DNA of 64,000 nucleotides from Adineta steineri (taxonomy: Eukaryota; Rotifera; Eurotatoria; Adinetida; Adinetidae): NCBI GenBank assembly GCA_905250115.1, contig CAJNOI010000035.1:394765-458764 (forward strand), in the 5' to 3' direction. The translations under genes and the position numbers were made by a program. The notes under the pieces are model-generated. The model saw only the letters and a list, made by a program, of their open reading frames with translations. It was not told the DNA's origin and did no database searches. Below are positions 35,969-47,903 of the stretch, piece after piece (position 1 is the first letter of the stretch; each line of letters starts with the position of its first letter).

Positions 35969-37836
35969 ATTAAAAATCGAAATGAATCAACAAAAAAAAA
36001 AGAAGAACATTAATTAAATATATATAGAGTTATTTTCTGCTTCTTTTTTCTATTTGCATATAAATAAAACGAATTTTTGATTTATCATATATATGAAAAA
36101 AAATGAAGGTTATGAAAATTGTTTTCTTTTTATGAAATATCGAATATAAAAAAGTAAATGAATCAAACATACTTGAATGATAGAAGACTGAACAAATAAA
36201 AAAGTAAAAACTATTATTTTATTAAAAGTAGTCTCAATCTTTTATGTTATTATTTATTGGAACAAAAACATATATATGAAATAGATTCCATATACAGAGA
36301 AAATTTATTATGACATACCGAAATCATCATTAAATTTACAAAACTAATGTTGTCAAAGAATGTATTGTACAACCAGATATTATGAACTCATTGAATATAC
36401 GATGGTCGTTAAAAATATTTATTTTATTCTTACTGAAAGAATATAGAGCATGATCTAATAAAATCTTTTAAAACTAGACGATATTACTCTAGATATTGAT
36501 CATCATAGTCTGTTTAAAATCCTACTGTGATCAAAATTATATACCGATTACGAGTACTATTTATACGCAATCATACATAGCAATTCTTATTATATTCAAG
36601 GATATTCAATAGCATACTTGTTGAACGATTAATAACAAGACGAGAGAAGAAGAAAAAAAACGAAATTCCTTGGTGCAATAAACTATGTGAAAAATCAGTT
36701 GATTGATTAAAGTAGAAATATTTTTCTATATATAGGACGGAATATATTCTTGAAATAGTTATTATGATGTCTGAACAATAATCAAATTGACTTGTCCTTC
36801 TTAACATTTTCATCCAATTTTAAATTGTCATAACACATTTATGTTTTCATTTAATAAAAAAAATATCGGAATGAAAATTTTTCGTCTCCTTCATCTTTAT
36901 TTAGTCTATGTAATAATTAACCTTCAATGCATTATTTTAAATGTTAGTAATATTTATATCATCAGTTTCTGTTTATTATTTACTTTTGATCGAAAGAATA
37001 TAAAACTAATTTATTTTTTATTTTTGTTAAACGAAAAAATTTGACAAATATAAAGAGAAATAATGTAATTTTTGATTGAAGTTTTTACAAGAATATAAAT
37101 TATGTCTGGATATTATCATAGAAGAAACAGATGGAAATAATCAAATTTATTCTGTACGTTGAAATAAACGTGTGAATGGTCAGTAATCTACTTGCTCGTT
37201 TTAATATAATCAAAAAAAAGGAGTCATTTAATATTCTCTCTTTTTAACGGCGTTACTATATTAGTATGTCTTATAATGCTTTCGGTTTTTTTTCTCTTTA
37301 TACAGATCACCATCACGCAAGTTTATTCAACAAACAATACACACATACACACACGCACGCATACATACATTGGAGTGTGTCTGTAGTTGCAAATCTATAC
37401 ATAAGAGAAAGGTAAAACGAAGGAGAGAGCGTATGAGAGAGAGAGACAGAGAAAATGTCGCGACGAAGTGCTGTCGCACATAAGTTGAGTTCAAATCATT
37501 TTCTCGTTTGTTCTTCTCTTTCTCTTCTTATAATATTTTGTACTGTTGTTCAGAGAGCGAGTGAAGAAGAAAAGACATTAAAAAAAAACTTGTATATGTG
37601 TACGATAGTTCAGGAATAAAAAAAAACGAGATTGTGTTCATTCATTCAGCATGAGGTGACAATATGCCAGCATATGTATGTCCAACTTATTGTCGATTAA
37701 CTTCAGTGAAAGCGTGCACAGCAGGATAGAAATGCATCGATCATTAAAATAAAAAGACCCTCTTAATAAGAGTAATAATAGTTCAATTTTTATTCATTTA
37801 TTTTTAGATAGTTTTTTATTTCTTTCGTAAAAGACA
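35969..37836. other. 1.9-kb intergenic region
   Basis: AT-rich; no coding frame or RNA gene recognised. A copy of GATCACCATCACGCAAGT lies at 37304-37321, followed by an ACAC/ATAC-rich stretch and a purine-rich stretch near 37400-37450. CATTTATTTTTAG ends about 30 nt before the next ATG. Confidence 0.45.
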
Positions 37837-38694
37837 ATGTCTTTTGATGAACGTGATAAAATAATTATAACAATAATATGTGGTATTGTTAGTTTTATAT
37901 TTATTGTAATTATAATTTGTTTTTTACTTCGATTAATTATTCGTTATTATCGTTCAAAATCTAAACATATGAATTCAAATGAAGAAAATAATCCATCGCC
38001 TATATCAACATATCATCGACAACAATATCAACGATCACAGAAACATCCATCAACAAAATTAATTACGACGGCAAATCATAATATTAAAAAAAATCGTAAA
38101 CGAAGATTAAATACAAATGAATCAGTCATAACATTATCATTTGATCCACCACATTTAATTAATCAAAATGTTAAAAATTTAGAAAAATTACTTAATAATG
38201 AATCAACATTAACAGCTAATTCATGGCATTATGAAGAAACATTTCCAACAAAAAACTGGTAAAATAAATAAAATTATTTAAAATAGTCTGAAATTTTATA
38301 TTCTAGTTATTATAAAAATGCATCAAATGAACCTGTTTATGCCTCATCATCAACTGTATTAACCTCCATATCTAATTCAGCACTTGCACCTCAACAAAAT
38401 ATGTCTCCAAATATACATTTCGTAAATGAACTTGATCATGTATTACGTTTAAAACAAGAAGAACGTACAAAACATCGTTTAAAACATTCTCAAAGTTGTC
38501 GACAAACAAGTGATTTATTACCATTCGATTATTATCGTTCGATATCACCACCATCAACAATAACAGGAACAAGTTCAAGTAATAATAATTCACTTGAACC
38601 TATTTATATATCAACAAATAAATATTCTAATACAACATTAGCACGTAAAGCTCAATTAGCACAATTAAGAGATGATACAGCTATTTTATATTAA
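37837..38694 (+). CDS. Unknown single-pass membrane protein
   Basis: Exons 37837-38258 and 38307-38694 encode 269 residues. I do not recognise a family. Residues 9-37 are a strong membrane segment (IIITIICGIVSFIFIVIIIC and further Leu/Ile) followed by basic residues (RLIIRYYRSKSK). That pattern predicts a signal anchor with a short outside N-terminus and a basic, Ser/Asn-rich cytosolic tail. The tail has NIKKNRKRRLNTNES and a helical stretch HFVNELDHVLRLKQEERTKH. It ends in a conserved-looking KAQLAQLRDDTAILY. The terminal Ile-Leu-Tyr resembles a hydrophobic PDZ-binding end only loosely. A T-rich acceptor-like AG lies about 30 nt upstream of the ATG. Confidence 0.65.
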
Positions 38695-40356
38695 ATTTGA
38701 AAAAAAAGACATGAAAGATGCGAACCAAAATACTTTCGAGTTTTTTTTTATTAAAGTTTTGTTACAAAATATTTTTTTTAATTTTTAAATATAATATTTA
38801 ATCTCGTAAAATGATAAATAACATGGATATCAATTGTTATTCTATATGAAATGACAGAATTCATTTATCCTTGAATATTTACATTATTGTGATAAACGTA
38901 TGTTCATTATTGCAACACAAAGAAAGAATGTTAAAGGAATTTTTATTGTCAATCATGAAGGATATTTTATCTTTTTATTTGAGTAAATAATACCTTGAAA
39001 GTGAGTATTAATAGCCTCTGAGATATAATATTTATTGATTTAGTTGATCAGCTTAAGTAGTTTATAGACTGTACATATGTTAAATAAGTACTATGTTCTC
39101 GCCTCCTTTCTTTCAATATATTTATTGAGAAAGATTTATACCTTTTTATGTCTAATTCCTGTCTCGAAATGTTTGTTGATAGAAAAAGAAATAATCTGAC
39201 TGCATCTATTTTCAAAACGAATACGAACAAAAAAAACGTTTATAGGCCTATATAAATTATAGTAATTTTATATTTTGTATCTTAGTTTTTTTTTCTTTCT
39301 ATCTGAAATAAACGTTGTAAAAATGATTGTTTGACTTCAAATAAACATAATGAATACTCAAATTTCATTAATTAAACTATCAGAAGACAGAAAAATTTTC
39401 AAGATAAATAATGATTGATAAAGATTAAGAATATATTTTTCAGCTCGATGTTAATCACTTATTTTTTCGAAGCTTAAGATTGATTTTTTTTATCAACGGA
39501 CAGCTTTACAATGAGTTGTAAAATGAAATCATATTGAAAACTGACATAACAATGCAATAGATTATTCTTGATAATCTAACAAATGATTTGTTTTGAAAAT
39601 ATAAAACTGAATCAAAACGAAAACTTATACTTTCGAGAGATTCAAGATTTTCCTATGTTCTTGATTATCTTCGTTTTTATATAATAACGAATATTTAACA
39701 AATGATTGTATATTTGATACAATTCATCTAAGAAAAAGAATCGCAATGATCAGACAAACAATAATATGTTTAATATTTATCTAGCTTGACAAAGACATTT
39801 AGTTAATTCACTATCTCTCCTAATTAGAAACGATCAAATCACTTGTCAACATAAGTCTATGTTTGATTGTAAAACATGTCAGATCATATCTTTTATAATA
39901 TTTCAATATACAAGTACAGCAATAAATATTTCTAATTAAATATATTTAAAATAAACGGTAAAATAAACTCATATATATATATATATATTCTATAATATCT
40001 TTATTCATGTACGAAATTTAACTTTGGTCTATGTTAGTTGACTATTTATTAGTACTTATCGAACGACAATAAAGTAAGATATTTATTTAGAGCTTTATTC
40101 TGTTCGTCTTAAACGAACGAATTCTCCGTTATCTAATGAGAACAACAGAATAAAAAAAAGCGAAACATTGACGACGATGGCCAACTACTAGACATAAGTG
40201 CATATTTATATCGACAATGAAGATAGCAGATCAAGTCTTTACAAGTAGAAAGATTTTCAAATGCCCTTGTATTCATTTATAATAAATAAATAGGTAGATA
40301 TCATATATTTAGAATAAAACTAAGAATATTTTTTTTCTTTGTACTATTATTTAGAA
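38695..40356. other. 1.7-kb intergenic region
   Basis: AT-rich sequence with an (AT)n run near 39972-39987. No gene, RNA or transposon recognised. It ends in ATTATTTAG two bases before the HGSNAT ATG. Confidence 0.45.
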
Positions 40357-43187
40357 ATGTTAACAAAATTCTTTTTTATTTCTCTTATACAATGTTATTT
40401 TTTTCAAATATCATTTTGTGTTCATATTGGTGGTACATCAATGGATTCAACACATTATAATCGTCAACTATTACAATATCAATGTCCAATTAATAATCAA
40501 ATAAAAGAACAACATCAGACTACTTATTGGATTAATGTTCGATCATTCTCATTAATAAATGATACTAATACAAATAATTCCAGACATTTAATTTTTAATA
40601 ATGGAGAAGATCGACTTATAACAAGAGCTTCTTCAGGTGCAATCGATGTTGATAATACCGACCCATTAGATATCGATCAAGCTTCAATGAATATTATTGT
40701 TGATAAACAAGTAAGAATTGTATCTTTAAGCATGAGAATAATTTTAATTTAAGCAGAAATTTTATTTTAATCTTCTACAATATTCAGCTTGCAGGGCCTA
40801 GACAGACATATATAGAAAAAAAGGTCTTTCTTCTTAACCTTTAACACATGAGATTTATTGAATTATATTGTAGTCAAATTCAATAGATTACTCGAAATAC
40901 ATGCACATCAAAAAGTTTTTGCTTGTCAAGTGTATATGCTCTTGAAGAAAAAAAACATTAGAAGAAAGGGAAAGTTCAAATAACTTGAGGGAGGATATGT
41001 CTAATCCATCAGAATTTTTAATAATGTCAATTTTAGTTAATAACAATAGAAATACTAATTATTATCTAAATAATCTAGATCAATGGCAACTTAACTGTAT
41101 ATATTCAAGTTATTGAATGTATTGATTGTCCTTATGAAATAATTACAGAAGATTTATCATCAACTAAATTACTTAATTTAACATTAAATACAAAATTTAA
41201 TTATCGTATTCGTATAGAATCAAATAATCTATCTCCATGTCTTGAAAGTCTAAAACTCTATGAACATGGTCATTATATTCTAAATGTTCAACCCGCCCCA
41301 TCTACTCAAACAAATTCAAGTTCAAATTCAACTTTAAAATGTATACTAACTACTCAACGTTCAGCTAATAATGTTAATACACCATTGATTATTGCCGGTG
41401 TGATATTATTAGTATTATTTGTTGCTTGTATACTTGGACAACGAATGAAAGTTCGTGAACATTTATTAAATCTTAAAAATAAATGTCTCAAACGTGTACC
41501 ACCACAAGAATCTTCACAATCATATGATTTACAAGCATGTCCACCGACAGTAGTACATGACGCAACGATTACAACGGATGGAACAACACCAGTAACACAA
41601 TTACCACCAATACATAAAATATCAAATGTTATTGTACCGAGATCAAAACGTCTATTAAGTCTTGATGCATTTCGTGGTTTTGGTAAAAACAAAAATTTAA
41701 AATAATATTTGAAATAATTTTTTTCTCGTTTCTTGTAGCTTTAATAGCTATGATATTTATTAATTATGGTGGTGGTGGTTATGCTGAATTTGAACATGCA
41801 CCATGGCATGGCATCACATTTGCTGATATTGTCTTTCCATTTTTCATTTGGATGTTAGGAACATCATTAGTATTTTCATTAAAAAATGCTATTGATAAAG
41901 GTGTTTCAAAACAAACATTAATAAAAAAAATTGCTATACGTACAATTAAATTATTTGTAAGTTTCTATTTTCAAAAGAACAAAAATTCTATTTCTTTTCG
42001 ATTTAGTTAATTGGTTTTATTCTTAATACACGTTTTAAAGTTGATTTTAAAGAAGTACGTATTCTTGGTGTTTTACAACGTTTTGCTATTGTTTATGGTG
42101 TTATTGCAACGATTGAAGTACTTTTTACACGACCTAATCAATATCTATTAATACCTAATACACAAACATCAGCAACAACAACAGCAACCATTAAAACTGG
42201 CACAGCTCAACGTTTAATCCTATTATTTCGTGATATAATAAATTTTCCTTTTCAATGGTTATTTAATATAACTCTAGTTACAATTTGGTTATTAATTATT
42301 TATTTAGTACCATTTGAAAATTGCCCAGCTGGATATCTAGGTCCCGGTAAGTAAATCACAATATTAAATATAAAGATAATATTTTTTGTCTTAGGCGGAT
42401 TACATGAGAATGGTAAATATGAAAATTGTACGGGTGGTATAACTGGTTATATTGATCGAATTATTTTTACGAATAAACATCTGTATCCATATCCAACATG
42501 TCAACTAGTTTATGGTAAATTACAAAGATAAATTTGTTTTTTGAATAAGCTAGAAAAATTTATTTAGGTTGTAAACCACCATTTGATCCAGAGAATTTAT
42601 TTGGTGCTATTCCAACAATATTCTTAGCTTATTTAGGTGTTCAAGCTGGACGAATTCTTGGTTTGATTTATTTTTCTGAATTAGTATTAATTTATTTTTA
42701 TTTATATTTTTTAGTTATGTATCAAACAGATGTTGATCGTCTTGTTCGTCTTTTTATATGGAGTATAATAAGTATAGCTATAGGTGTTGGTTTAACTGCT
42801 GGTACACTTACTGGTGGACCAATGCCTTTAAATAAAAATCTTTGGACATTATCCTTTACATTTTTTACTGGTAAGAATATTTTCATTGAAGTATTATTCT
42901 ATAATATTTTTGGTATTTATTTAGCTGGTTTAGCATTTGCTGGATTTTCCCTAATGTATATTTTTATTGATATGTTGAAATGGTGGAATGCAACACCATT
43001 TCAATATCCAGGAACAAATTCTATACTTATCTATATAACACATCTTGTTTTTGCAACTTATTTTCCTGTACAATGGGTTGTTGTCAATACACATGCAGCA
43101 CATCTTGCTATGAATTTATGGGGATGCATCTTTTGGATTATTATTGCGTATATTTTCTTTAAAAAACGCATCTTTTTGGTGCTTTAA
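40357..43187 (+). CDS. HGSNAT: Heparan-alpha-glucosaminide N-acetyltransferase
   Basis: Eight exons (40357-40710, 41079-41682, 41739-41956, 42007-42346, 42395-42514, 42568-42660, 42715-42870, 42925-43187) encode 715 residues (human 663). It is a lysosomal membrane enzyme that carries an acetyl group from cytosolic acetyl-CoA to terminal glucosamine of heparan sulfate. An N-terminal signal peptide (MLTKFFFISLIQCYFFQISF) precedes a luminal domain. The transmembrane part starts with TPLIIAGVILLVLFVACILG and continues with RLLSLDAFRG, FINYGGGGYAEFEHAPWHG and FADIVFPFFIWMLGTSLVFS. The His of FEHAPW (about residue 339) matches the active-site His. Later matches: ILGVLQRFAIVYGVI, CPAGYLGPGG, AYLGVQAGRILG, PLNKNLWTLSF, TPFQYPGTNSILIYITH. 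ATTATTTAG ends 2 nt before the chosen ATG. Confidence 0.95.
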
Positions 43188-43614
43188 GCATAGAATAAAT
43201 TATTATTAAAAAAATTAAATTTTTCTCTGTTGTGACTTTTTTTCCAAAACAAAAAATATTTATTTCATTTTAAGAATCTCTATTTGTTCTTTGTTTTTTT
43301 TTCTTCAAATAAATTGATCGAATAATTAACTGGTTTCCAAGTAACGAAATTTTATTTAAAAAAAGCAAAACCATCTTTTTGACATTGGAATTACGATCCG
43401 TTACAAAAATTTCTACTTAGAATAAGATTCACTTCAATATATATATATTTATTCATTAAAAACAAAAATTTACGCATCATAGAATATGATTACATTTTAA
43501 ATATATTACAAAAAGCAGAATTAAGTTTTAATCGATTTTTCATTCCATACCATTCGAACATTTTTCTTTTGTGAATAGTTCTAAATAAAATATAAAATGA
43601 GAATTTATTTAAAT
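43188..43614. other. Convergent 3' spacer HGSNAT / polycystin
   Basis: AT-rich spacer between two convergent stop codons. Possible polyadenylation signals for both strands; nothing else seen. Confidence 0.4.
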
Positions 43615-46094
43615 TTATCTGTAATATACTTTAATAACAAAATGATTAAGTTTATCAAGTCTATTTGATAGACGTTTAAATGAGTCAGTCATTTCTATCT
43701 TTTTTTTTGGATTTTGTGTTTCATCAATTGATACAACATTTGTTGCTTTAATGCCTAGGAAAATAAATCTAATTATTAAGAAAATTGCTTTTTATAAAAT
43801 AACTTACCAAAGACTTTTTCAACTTTTCGGCGTAAACTATGTAATAGACCATGATAATCAGAATGAACATTCATAAGATCAATTTGAATACGTCGAAAAT
43901 TATCATTGACTATTGATACAAACATATTAATACAAATGAAAACAACGAATATAATAAAGAATGTAAAATATAGTGGTCCTAAAACCGGTGCTGCTTCTTT
44001 AATTTGTGTTGCATCAAATTTTAATAAAAGTAATTCAAATAACATTTGTGCTGTATGTAATAAACTTGAACATTCCCAAATTGCTGAACAAAATTGAAAA
44101 TAATATAACATAAGAAATGCTATAAATATAATTGCAAACATCATTGAAAATGATAATAATTCTCGTGCTGCACGTTTTAATGTCAATGATAAAAGATTTA
44201 TTCGTTGATTATAACGACATAAGCGTAAAAGTCTTAATGTACCAAAAAAACAACAAAAACCAAGAAAAAATAAATATAAATCATTGACATAAGCTAATAA
44301 TTGAAAATTTATATAAGTATTACCATGTGTTTCATGAAATAAACTTGCTATACGTGCTGCTTCATTCATACGCCAAATCTGTATACCAACTTCTGACCAT
44401 GAACAAACAATAATTCCTAATTCTATATATGACCAAACTTGACGGAAATATAATTTTTTATTACGAATAAGTGTCATAATGTGTGAGATCATTAAATAAA
44501 TTATAAATATGAAATAAATACATATACATACTATTTGAAAGACTGTCTTAAAAACTAAATAAAAAAAATTCAGAATATTATCTTTTGTATAAAATAAAAA
44601 TAAAGATATTTACTGTATAAATTTAATGGTTGGAATTGAGCACTAGGAATACCACCGCTACTTGATAATAATTCAAAAACTATAGTTACTGATGTTAACA
44701 GTGGTTCAACTGGATTATATAAATTCAATTGAATAAGTATAGCTCTTGTTTGTACATCAATCCATCCTAATTCATGAAGTTGAAAAAGATCATTACGAAG
44801 TTCAGATAATGAACCACGGAATTCATAGACATAACCACCACTTCTATATGTAGCGAGTTCACCAACATAAACATATGTATCAAGTTCTTCACTAGTTTTA
44901 TAAATATATGCTTGATTAACTGTTGAACTATAATTTCCAATGGGTGAACTATAGTTTCCTATTGTTGTATTAGTAATCCATCCAGGTAGAAACGACCGTT
45001 TGTCTTCAGTTGATGCACTATAATCATCATAACACATCGGTATTAAACTTTTAATGGTTGATTTTACTTTACATGTATCTAAAATAAAGAGTGAAAATAC
45101 AACAAATAAGATTCTATTTATCATGAAATATAATATGTTTAAATCAGGGTCCGACGGGATCGGGTTTTTCATCCCGATCCCGGTCGCCCCTGACTCAATA
45201 GAAACCCGTCCTAATCCTGGTCCCGGCAAAATACCTTTTGGGGATTCTCGATGCCGTTACCATTTTCTGTAAATTCAGTTTATCCAGACTTAAGACTCAA
45301 AATGTATTTACTCGGGATTTGGATCCCGCTACTGACGGTGTAGGGATCGGATTCGGGACAGTTCCACCGAACTCTGGTTTAAATATCGAAAACAATCCAC
45401 TTTAAAATCATCTATTCAGACTGGTAAAATATGATTAAGATGAGTGGTTATAACAAAATCAAGTAACGTGAGAGAAACTATTGTCCGTGTCATTTAATAG
45501 AGACAAAATTAACTATTATAAAACATACGTCTTTTACATTTCTAGTTAAAACTGTTTTAAATATTTACCGAAAAATAGATAATATGTATTAACTCCCTAA
45601 GTCCTGGTGTAAGCCATATTTTTTTATGCCTATACATTAACGAATGTCTGATGAGACAAAATTTAGTTTCGTAAATCTAAACATTTGTATTTAGAGGTAG
45701 ATATAAAACTAACCTGCTTTAATACGTAACTGCCTCATTGTTGCCCATCCAACTAATCGATTTGTTTTATCAATAATATATCCTTGCGAAGTATTATCAG
45801 GTTGTCCATTATACCATGTTTCAGAAACAATATTATTTACAAAACTTTCTTCTAACCAATTCCAATATTGAGTGATTGTTGTAATCTGTAATGATAGGAT
45901 TAAAATATGAAAAGAAATCGTATAATATATTTTACCTGTTCAAAATTAAGAGTAGCACTGTTAGGATTCAAAAATAACTGACGTAAATATTGTGCTTGAA
46001 AATATTCCGTAGGACTACGATTCAGGAAAGCAATTAAACAGATAACACAAACAAAACTTAAATATGATAATAATTCCACGAAAAATCTCCACAT
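43615..46094 (-). CDS. Polycystin-family (PKD1-like/PKD2-like) six-helix channel protein
   Basis: Exons 46094-45936, 45885-45714, 45078-44614, 44554-43808 and 43754-43615 encode 560 residues. Order: first membrane helix (FFVELLSYLSFVCVICLIAF); the extracellular polycystin (TOP) domain with WNWLEESFVNNIVSETWYNG, LVGWATMRQLRIKA, ATYRSGGYVYEFRG and LGWIDVQTRAILIQLNLYNP; then five more helices (including FQIVCICIYFIFIIYLMISH) and the pore-S6 segment ELLLLKFDATQIKEAAPVLG, then FFIIFVVFICINMFVSIVND. The C-terminus has a short coiled-coil-like helix (SFKRLSNRLDKLNHF). In place of the PKD2 filter LGD it reads LLK, as I recall for PKD1-like members. No GAIN, PLAT or long extracellular region was found upstream, so it is either a short polycystin or upstream exons were missed. 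The third intron-sized gap (45713-45079) holds a hAT-like element. Confidence 0.82.
45145..45376. mobile_element. GC-rich hAT-like MITE in polycystin intron
   Basis: A 232-bp insertion with ends CAGGGTCCGACGG (left) and CAGAGTTCGGTGG (right, reverse complement). It is flanked by an 8-bp direct repeat GTTTAAAT at 45137-45144 and 45377-45384. The interior is far more GC-rich than its surroundings and contains a hairpin (GGGATCGGG paired with CCCGATCCC). The 8-bp duplication and CAGGGTC-type end support the hAT superfamily. No transposase frame. Confidence 0.8.
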
Positions 46095-47612
46095 TTGATT
46101 TTATTAACAATAATACAATGAATAAAATAAACTTCTGAGTAAACTCCTACGTAGAGTTATTCATTTGACAAGCAACCGTTTGTCAAAAAAACTAAAGAAG
46201 AATAAAAATGTATAACAATGAATACTCAAATATAACACATCTGTTATAAGTGAGAGAAAAAAATGAGTTTGAAAAATTGTTTTTCTCGGTAGAATAAACC
46301 TTTATTTTTAATGAGAAAAAAAAGTGCACAATTTTAATTTCAATAGAAATAGTTAATAGTTGTTTTGTTTTGCAACTAAGGTTTTGTTATCAAACACTGA
46401 AATGTATAAATTTCTCGATATTGCTTCGTGTTTTTTATTCTCTATATAAGTTTATTAGTCATTAGCTAGCAACGATTTGATCAATATAAAAAGAATTCGT
46501 CAAAAATCAGTGACATGTTGAATAATAAAAATATTAAATTTTATTGTATATGTTTGTTTCAATGTTATTTGAATTATCAACAGAAATAACATATAAACAT
46601 GTTGACGGATCATGTCATACACTGGAAATACTTAGTCGTAAAAATAATTTAATAGGTAAACATATGTTGATTGAAAAAAGAAAAAAGAAAGTCAGGTATC
46701 TTTGACAATATTGTTACGCTTTATTAAAGGTTAAAGTATGATTATGATTATTTTATAGCATGGCTTCATTATTTGGCTGTCTTTTTATTCAGCTTTTAAA
46801 ATTTTCATTACTAACGAGTTCTAAAGTTAATAAAATAGAATCAGTTTTTCTTAACAAAGTTTCACTCCGTATTATGAAGAATATGTATATGATGCAATCT
46901 TTAAATATGAGTTTTTATTCATTTTTTAACAGAGATGAATAAGCAATTTAGCTTTTCTATATTGAAGCACACTATGATGAACAATTTTTCATATGAAAAG
47001 TGCTTATGTAATACTTCCGAGTACTTAAAACTTGTAAGAAAGAAGAATGAATAATCAATTAAAATGAGAGTTTTATGTTATTATTAAATAGAGATTTAGA
47101 ATGGAAGTATATCGTTAACTAGTGGCGTAACCAGTGGTGGACTAGCACGGATATCGCCCAGTCACTAGCAGAAAAAAACTAGTAGTCATCATCATTTGTG
47201 CTAGTTGTTATGTACTTCTTTCAAGGTCATGATGAATGCCCGGGTACTCGTAATTTTTTAGTCACGCTCCTATTTTTATCGAGTAACAAAAAACAAGTTT
47301 ATATACAATGACTCACAATTTTGTTTTAAACAAAGAAACATATTCTGAAGGACGTTTTTTCAATTTAAATTCTAGCTTATTTTTTGTAATACAATTGATC
47401 GTTTTTTGAAGTTACTGGTTGACAAATATTCATTTCTGATTTTAATCGATTATTTATGATCTTTTACGATTAAATTTAGATATTGGAATAATTACTGAAT
47501 GAACCTGATAATTATAGTAAGCTTGTATAAATACATCTGTTGTTTATTCGTCGAAAAAGAAGAAATCGTAAAATAAAAAATCAGTCGAAGTCGACCTCTC
47601 TCGTCTTCCACT
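46095..47612. other. Intergenic upstream of polycystin and GBE1
   Basis: AT-rich. Contains a possible small spliced frame (46550-46650 joined to about 46758-46800), a degraded MITE at 47120-47272 and otherwise nothing recognisable. It may include missed 5' exons of the polycystin gene, but none could be supported. Confidence 0.35.
47120..47272. mobile_element. Degraded hAT-like MITE related to 23297-23462
   Basis: Starts with TAGTGGCGTAACCAG, the same 15 bases that open the nested element at 23297. A weaker inverted end (TAGTCACGCTCCTA, 10 of 14 matches) lies about 150 bp on. Internal sequence differs and no 8-bp duplication is visible, so this is an old or partial copy. Confidence 0.45.
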
Positions 47613-47777
47613 ATGTTAACTATTAAAAATACAACCAATGTATGCAACAAATATTTTTTTTCTGTTCTTCTATTATTTATTTCTCGAGTAAATCAACAGC
47701 CAATGCGTGTTCTTAGGGCACTACCGACGACAACAACGTGTTTACACACAGAAACGTCAGTCTTTGAATGCGTGTAA
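47613..47777 (+). CDS. Possible small secreted peptide or uORF upstream of GBE1
   Basis: A 54-codon frame whose N-terminus resembles a signal peptide (CNKYFFSVLLLFISRV), followed by QQPMRVLRALPTTTTC. The stop overlaps a GTAAGA donor-like sequence, and an acceptor TTATTCTAG lies at 47886-47894, just before the GBE1 ATG. It may therefore be a uORF in the GBE1 5' exon rather than a separate gene. Not recognised. Confidence 0.25.
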   Translation: MLTIKNTTNVCNKYFFSVLLLFISRVNQQPMRVLRALPTTTTCLHTETSVFECV

Positions 47778-47903
47778 GAATAGTATATAGTATAAACGAG
47801 ATTAAAATACAAAAACAAATTTCGTATTTTCTTCTAAGATTATAAGAACATATTTATAGGCTACAGTTTTGTTGTAACGTGTTACTTTATTCTAGAATAT
47901 ACA

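Noticed and set aside
44490..44531. Intron after a 23-nt exon in the polycystin gene (GTATGT donor at 44531)
   Set aside because: No acceptor before the next conserved block, while reading through keeps the frame and completes a membrane helix.
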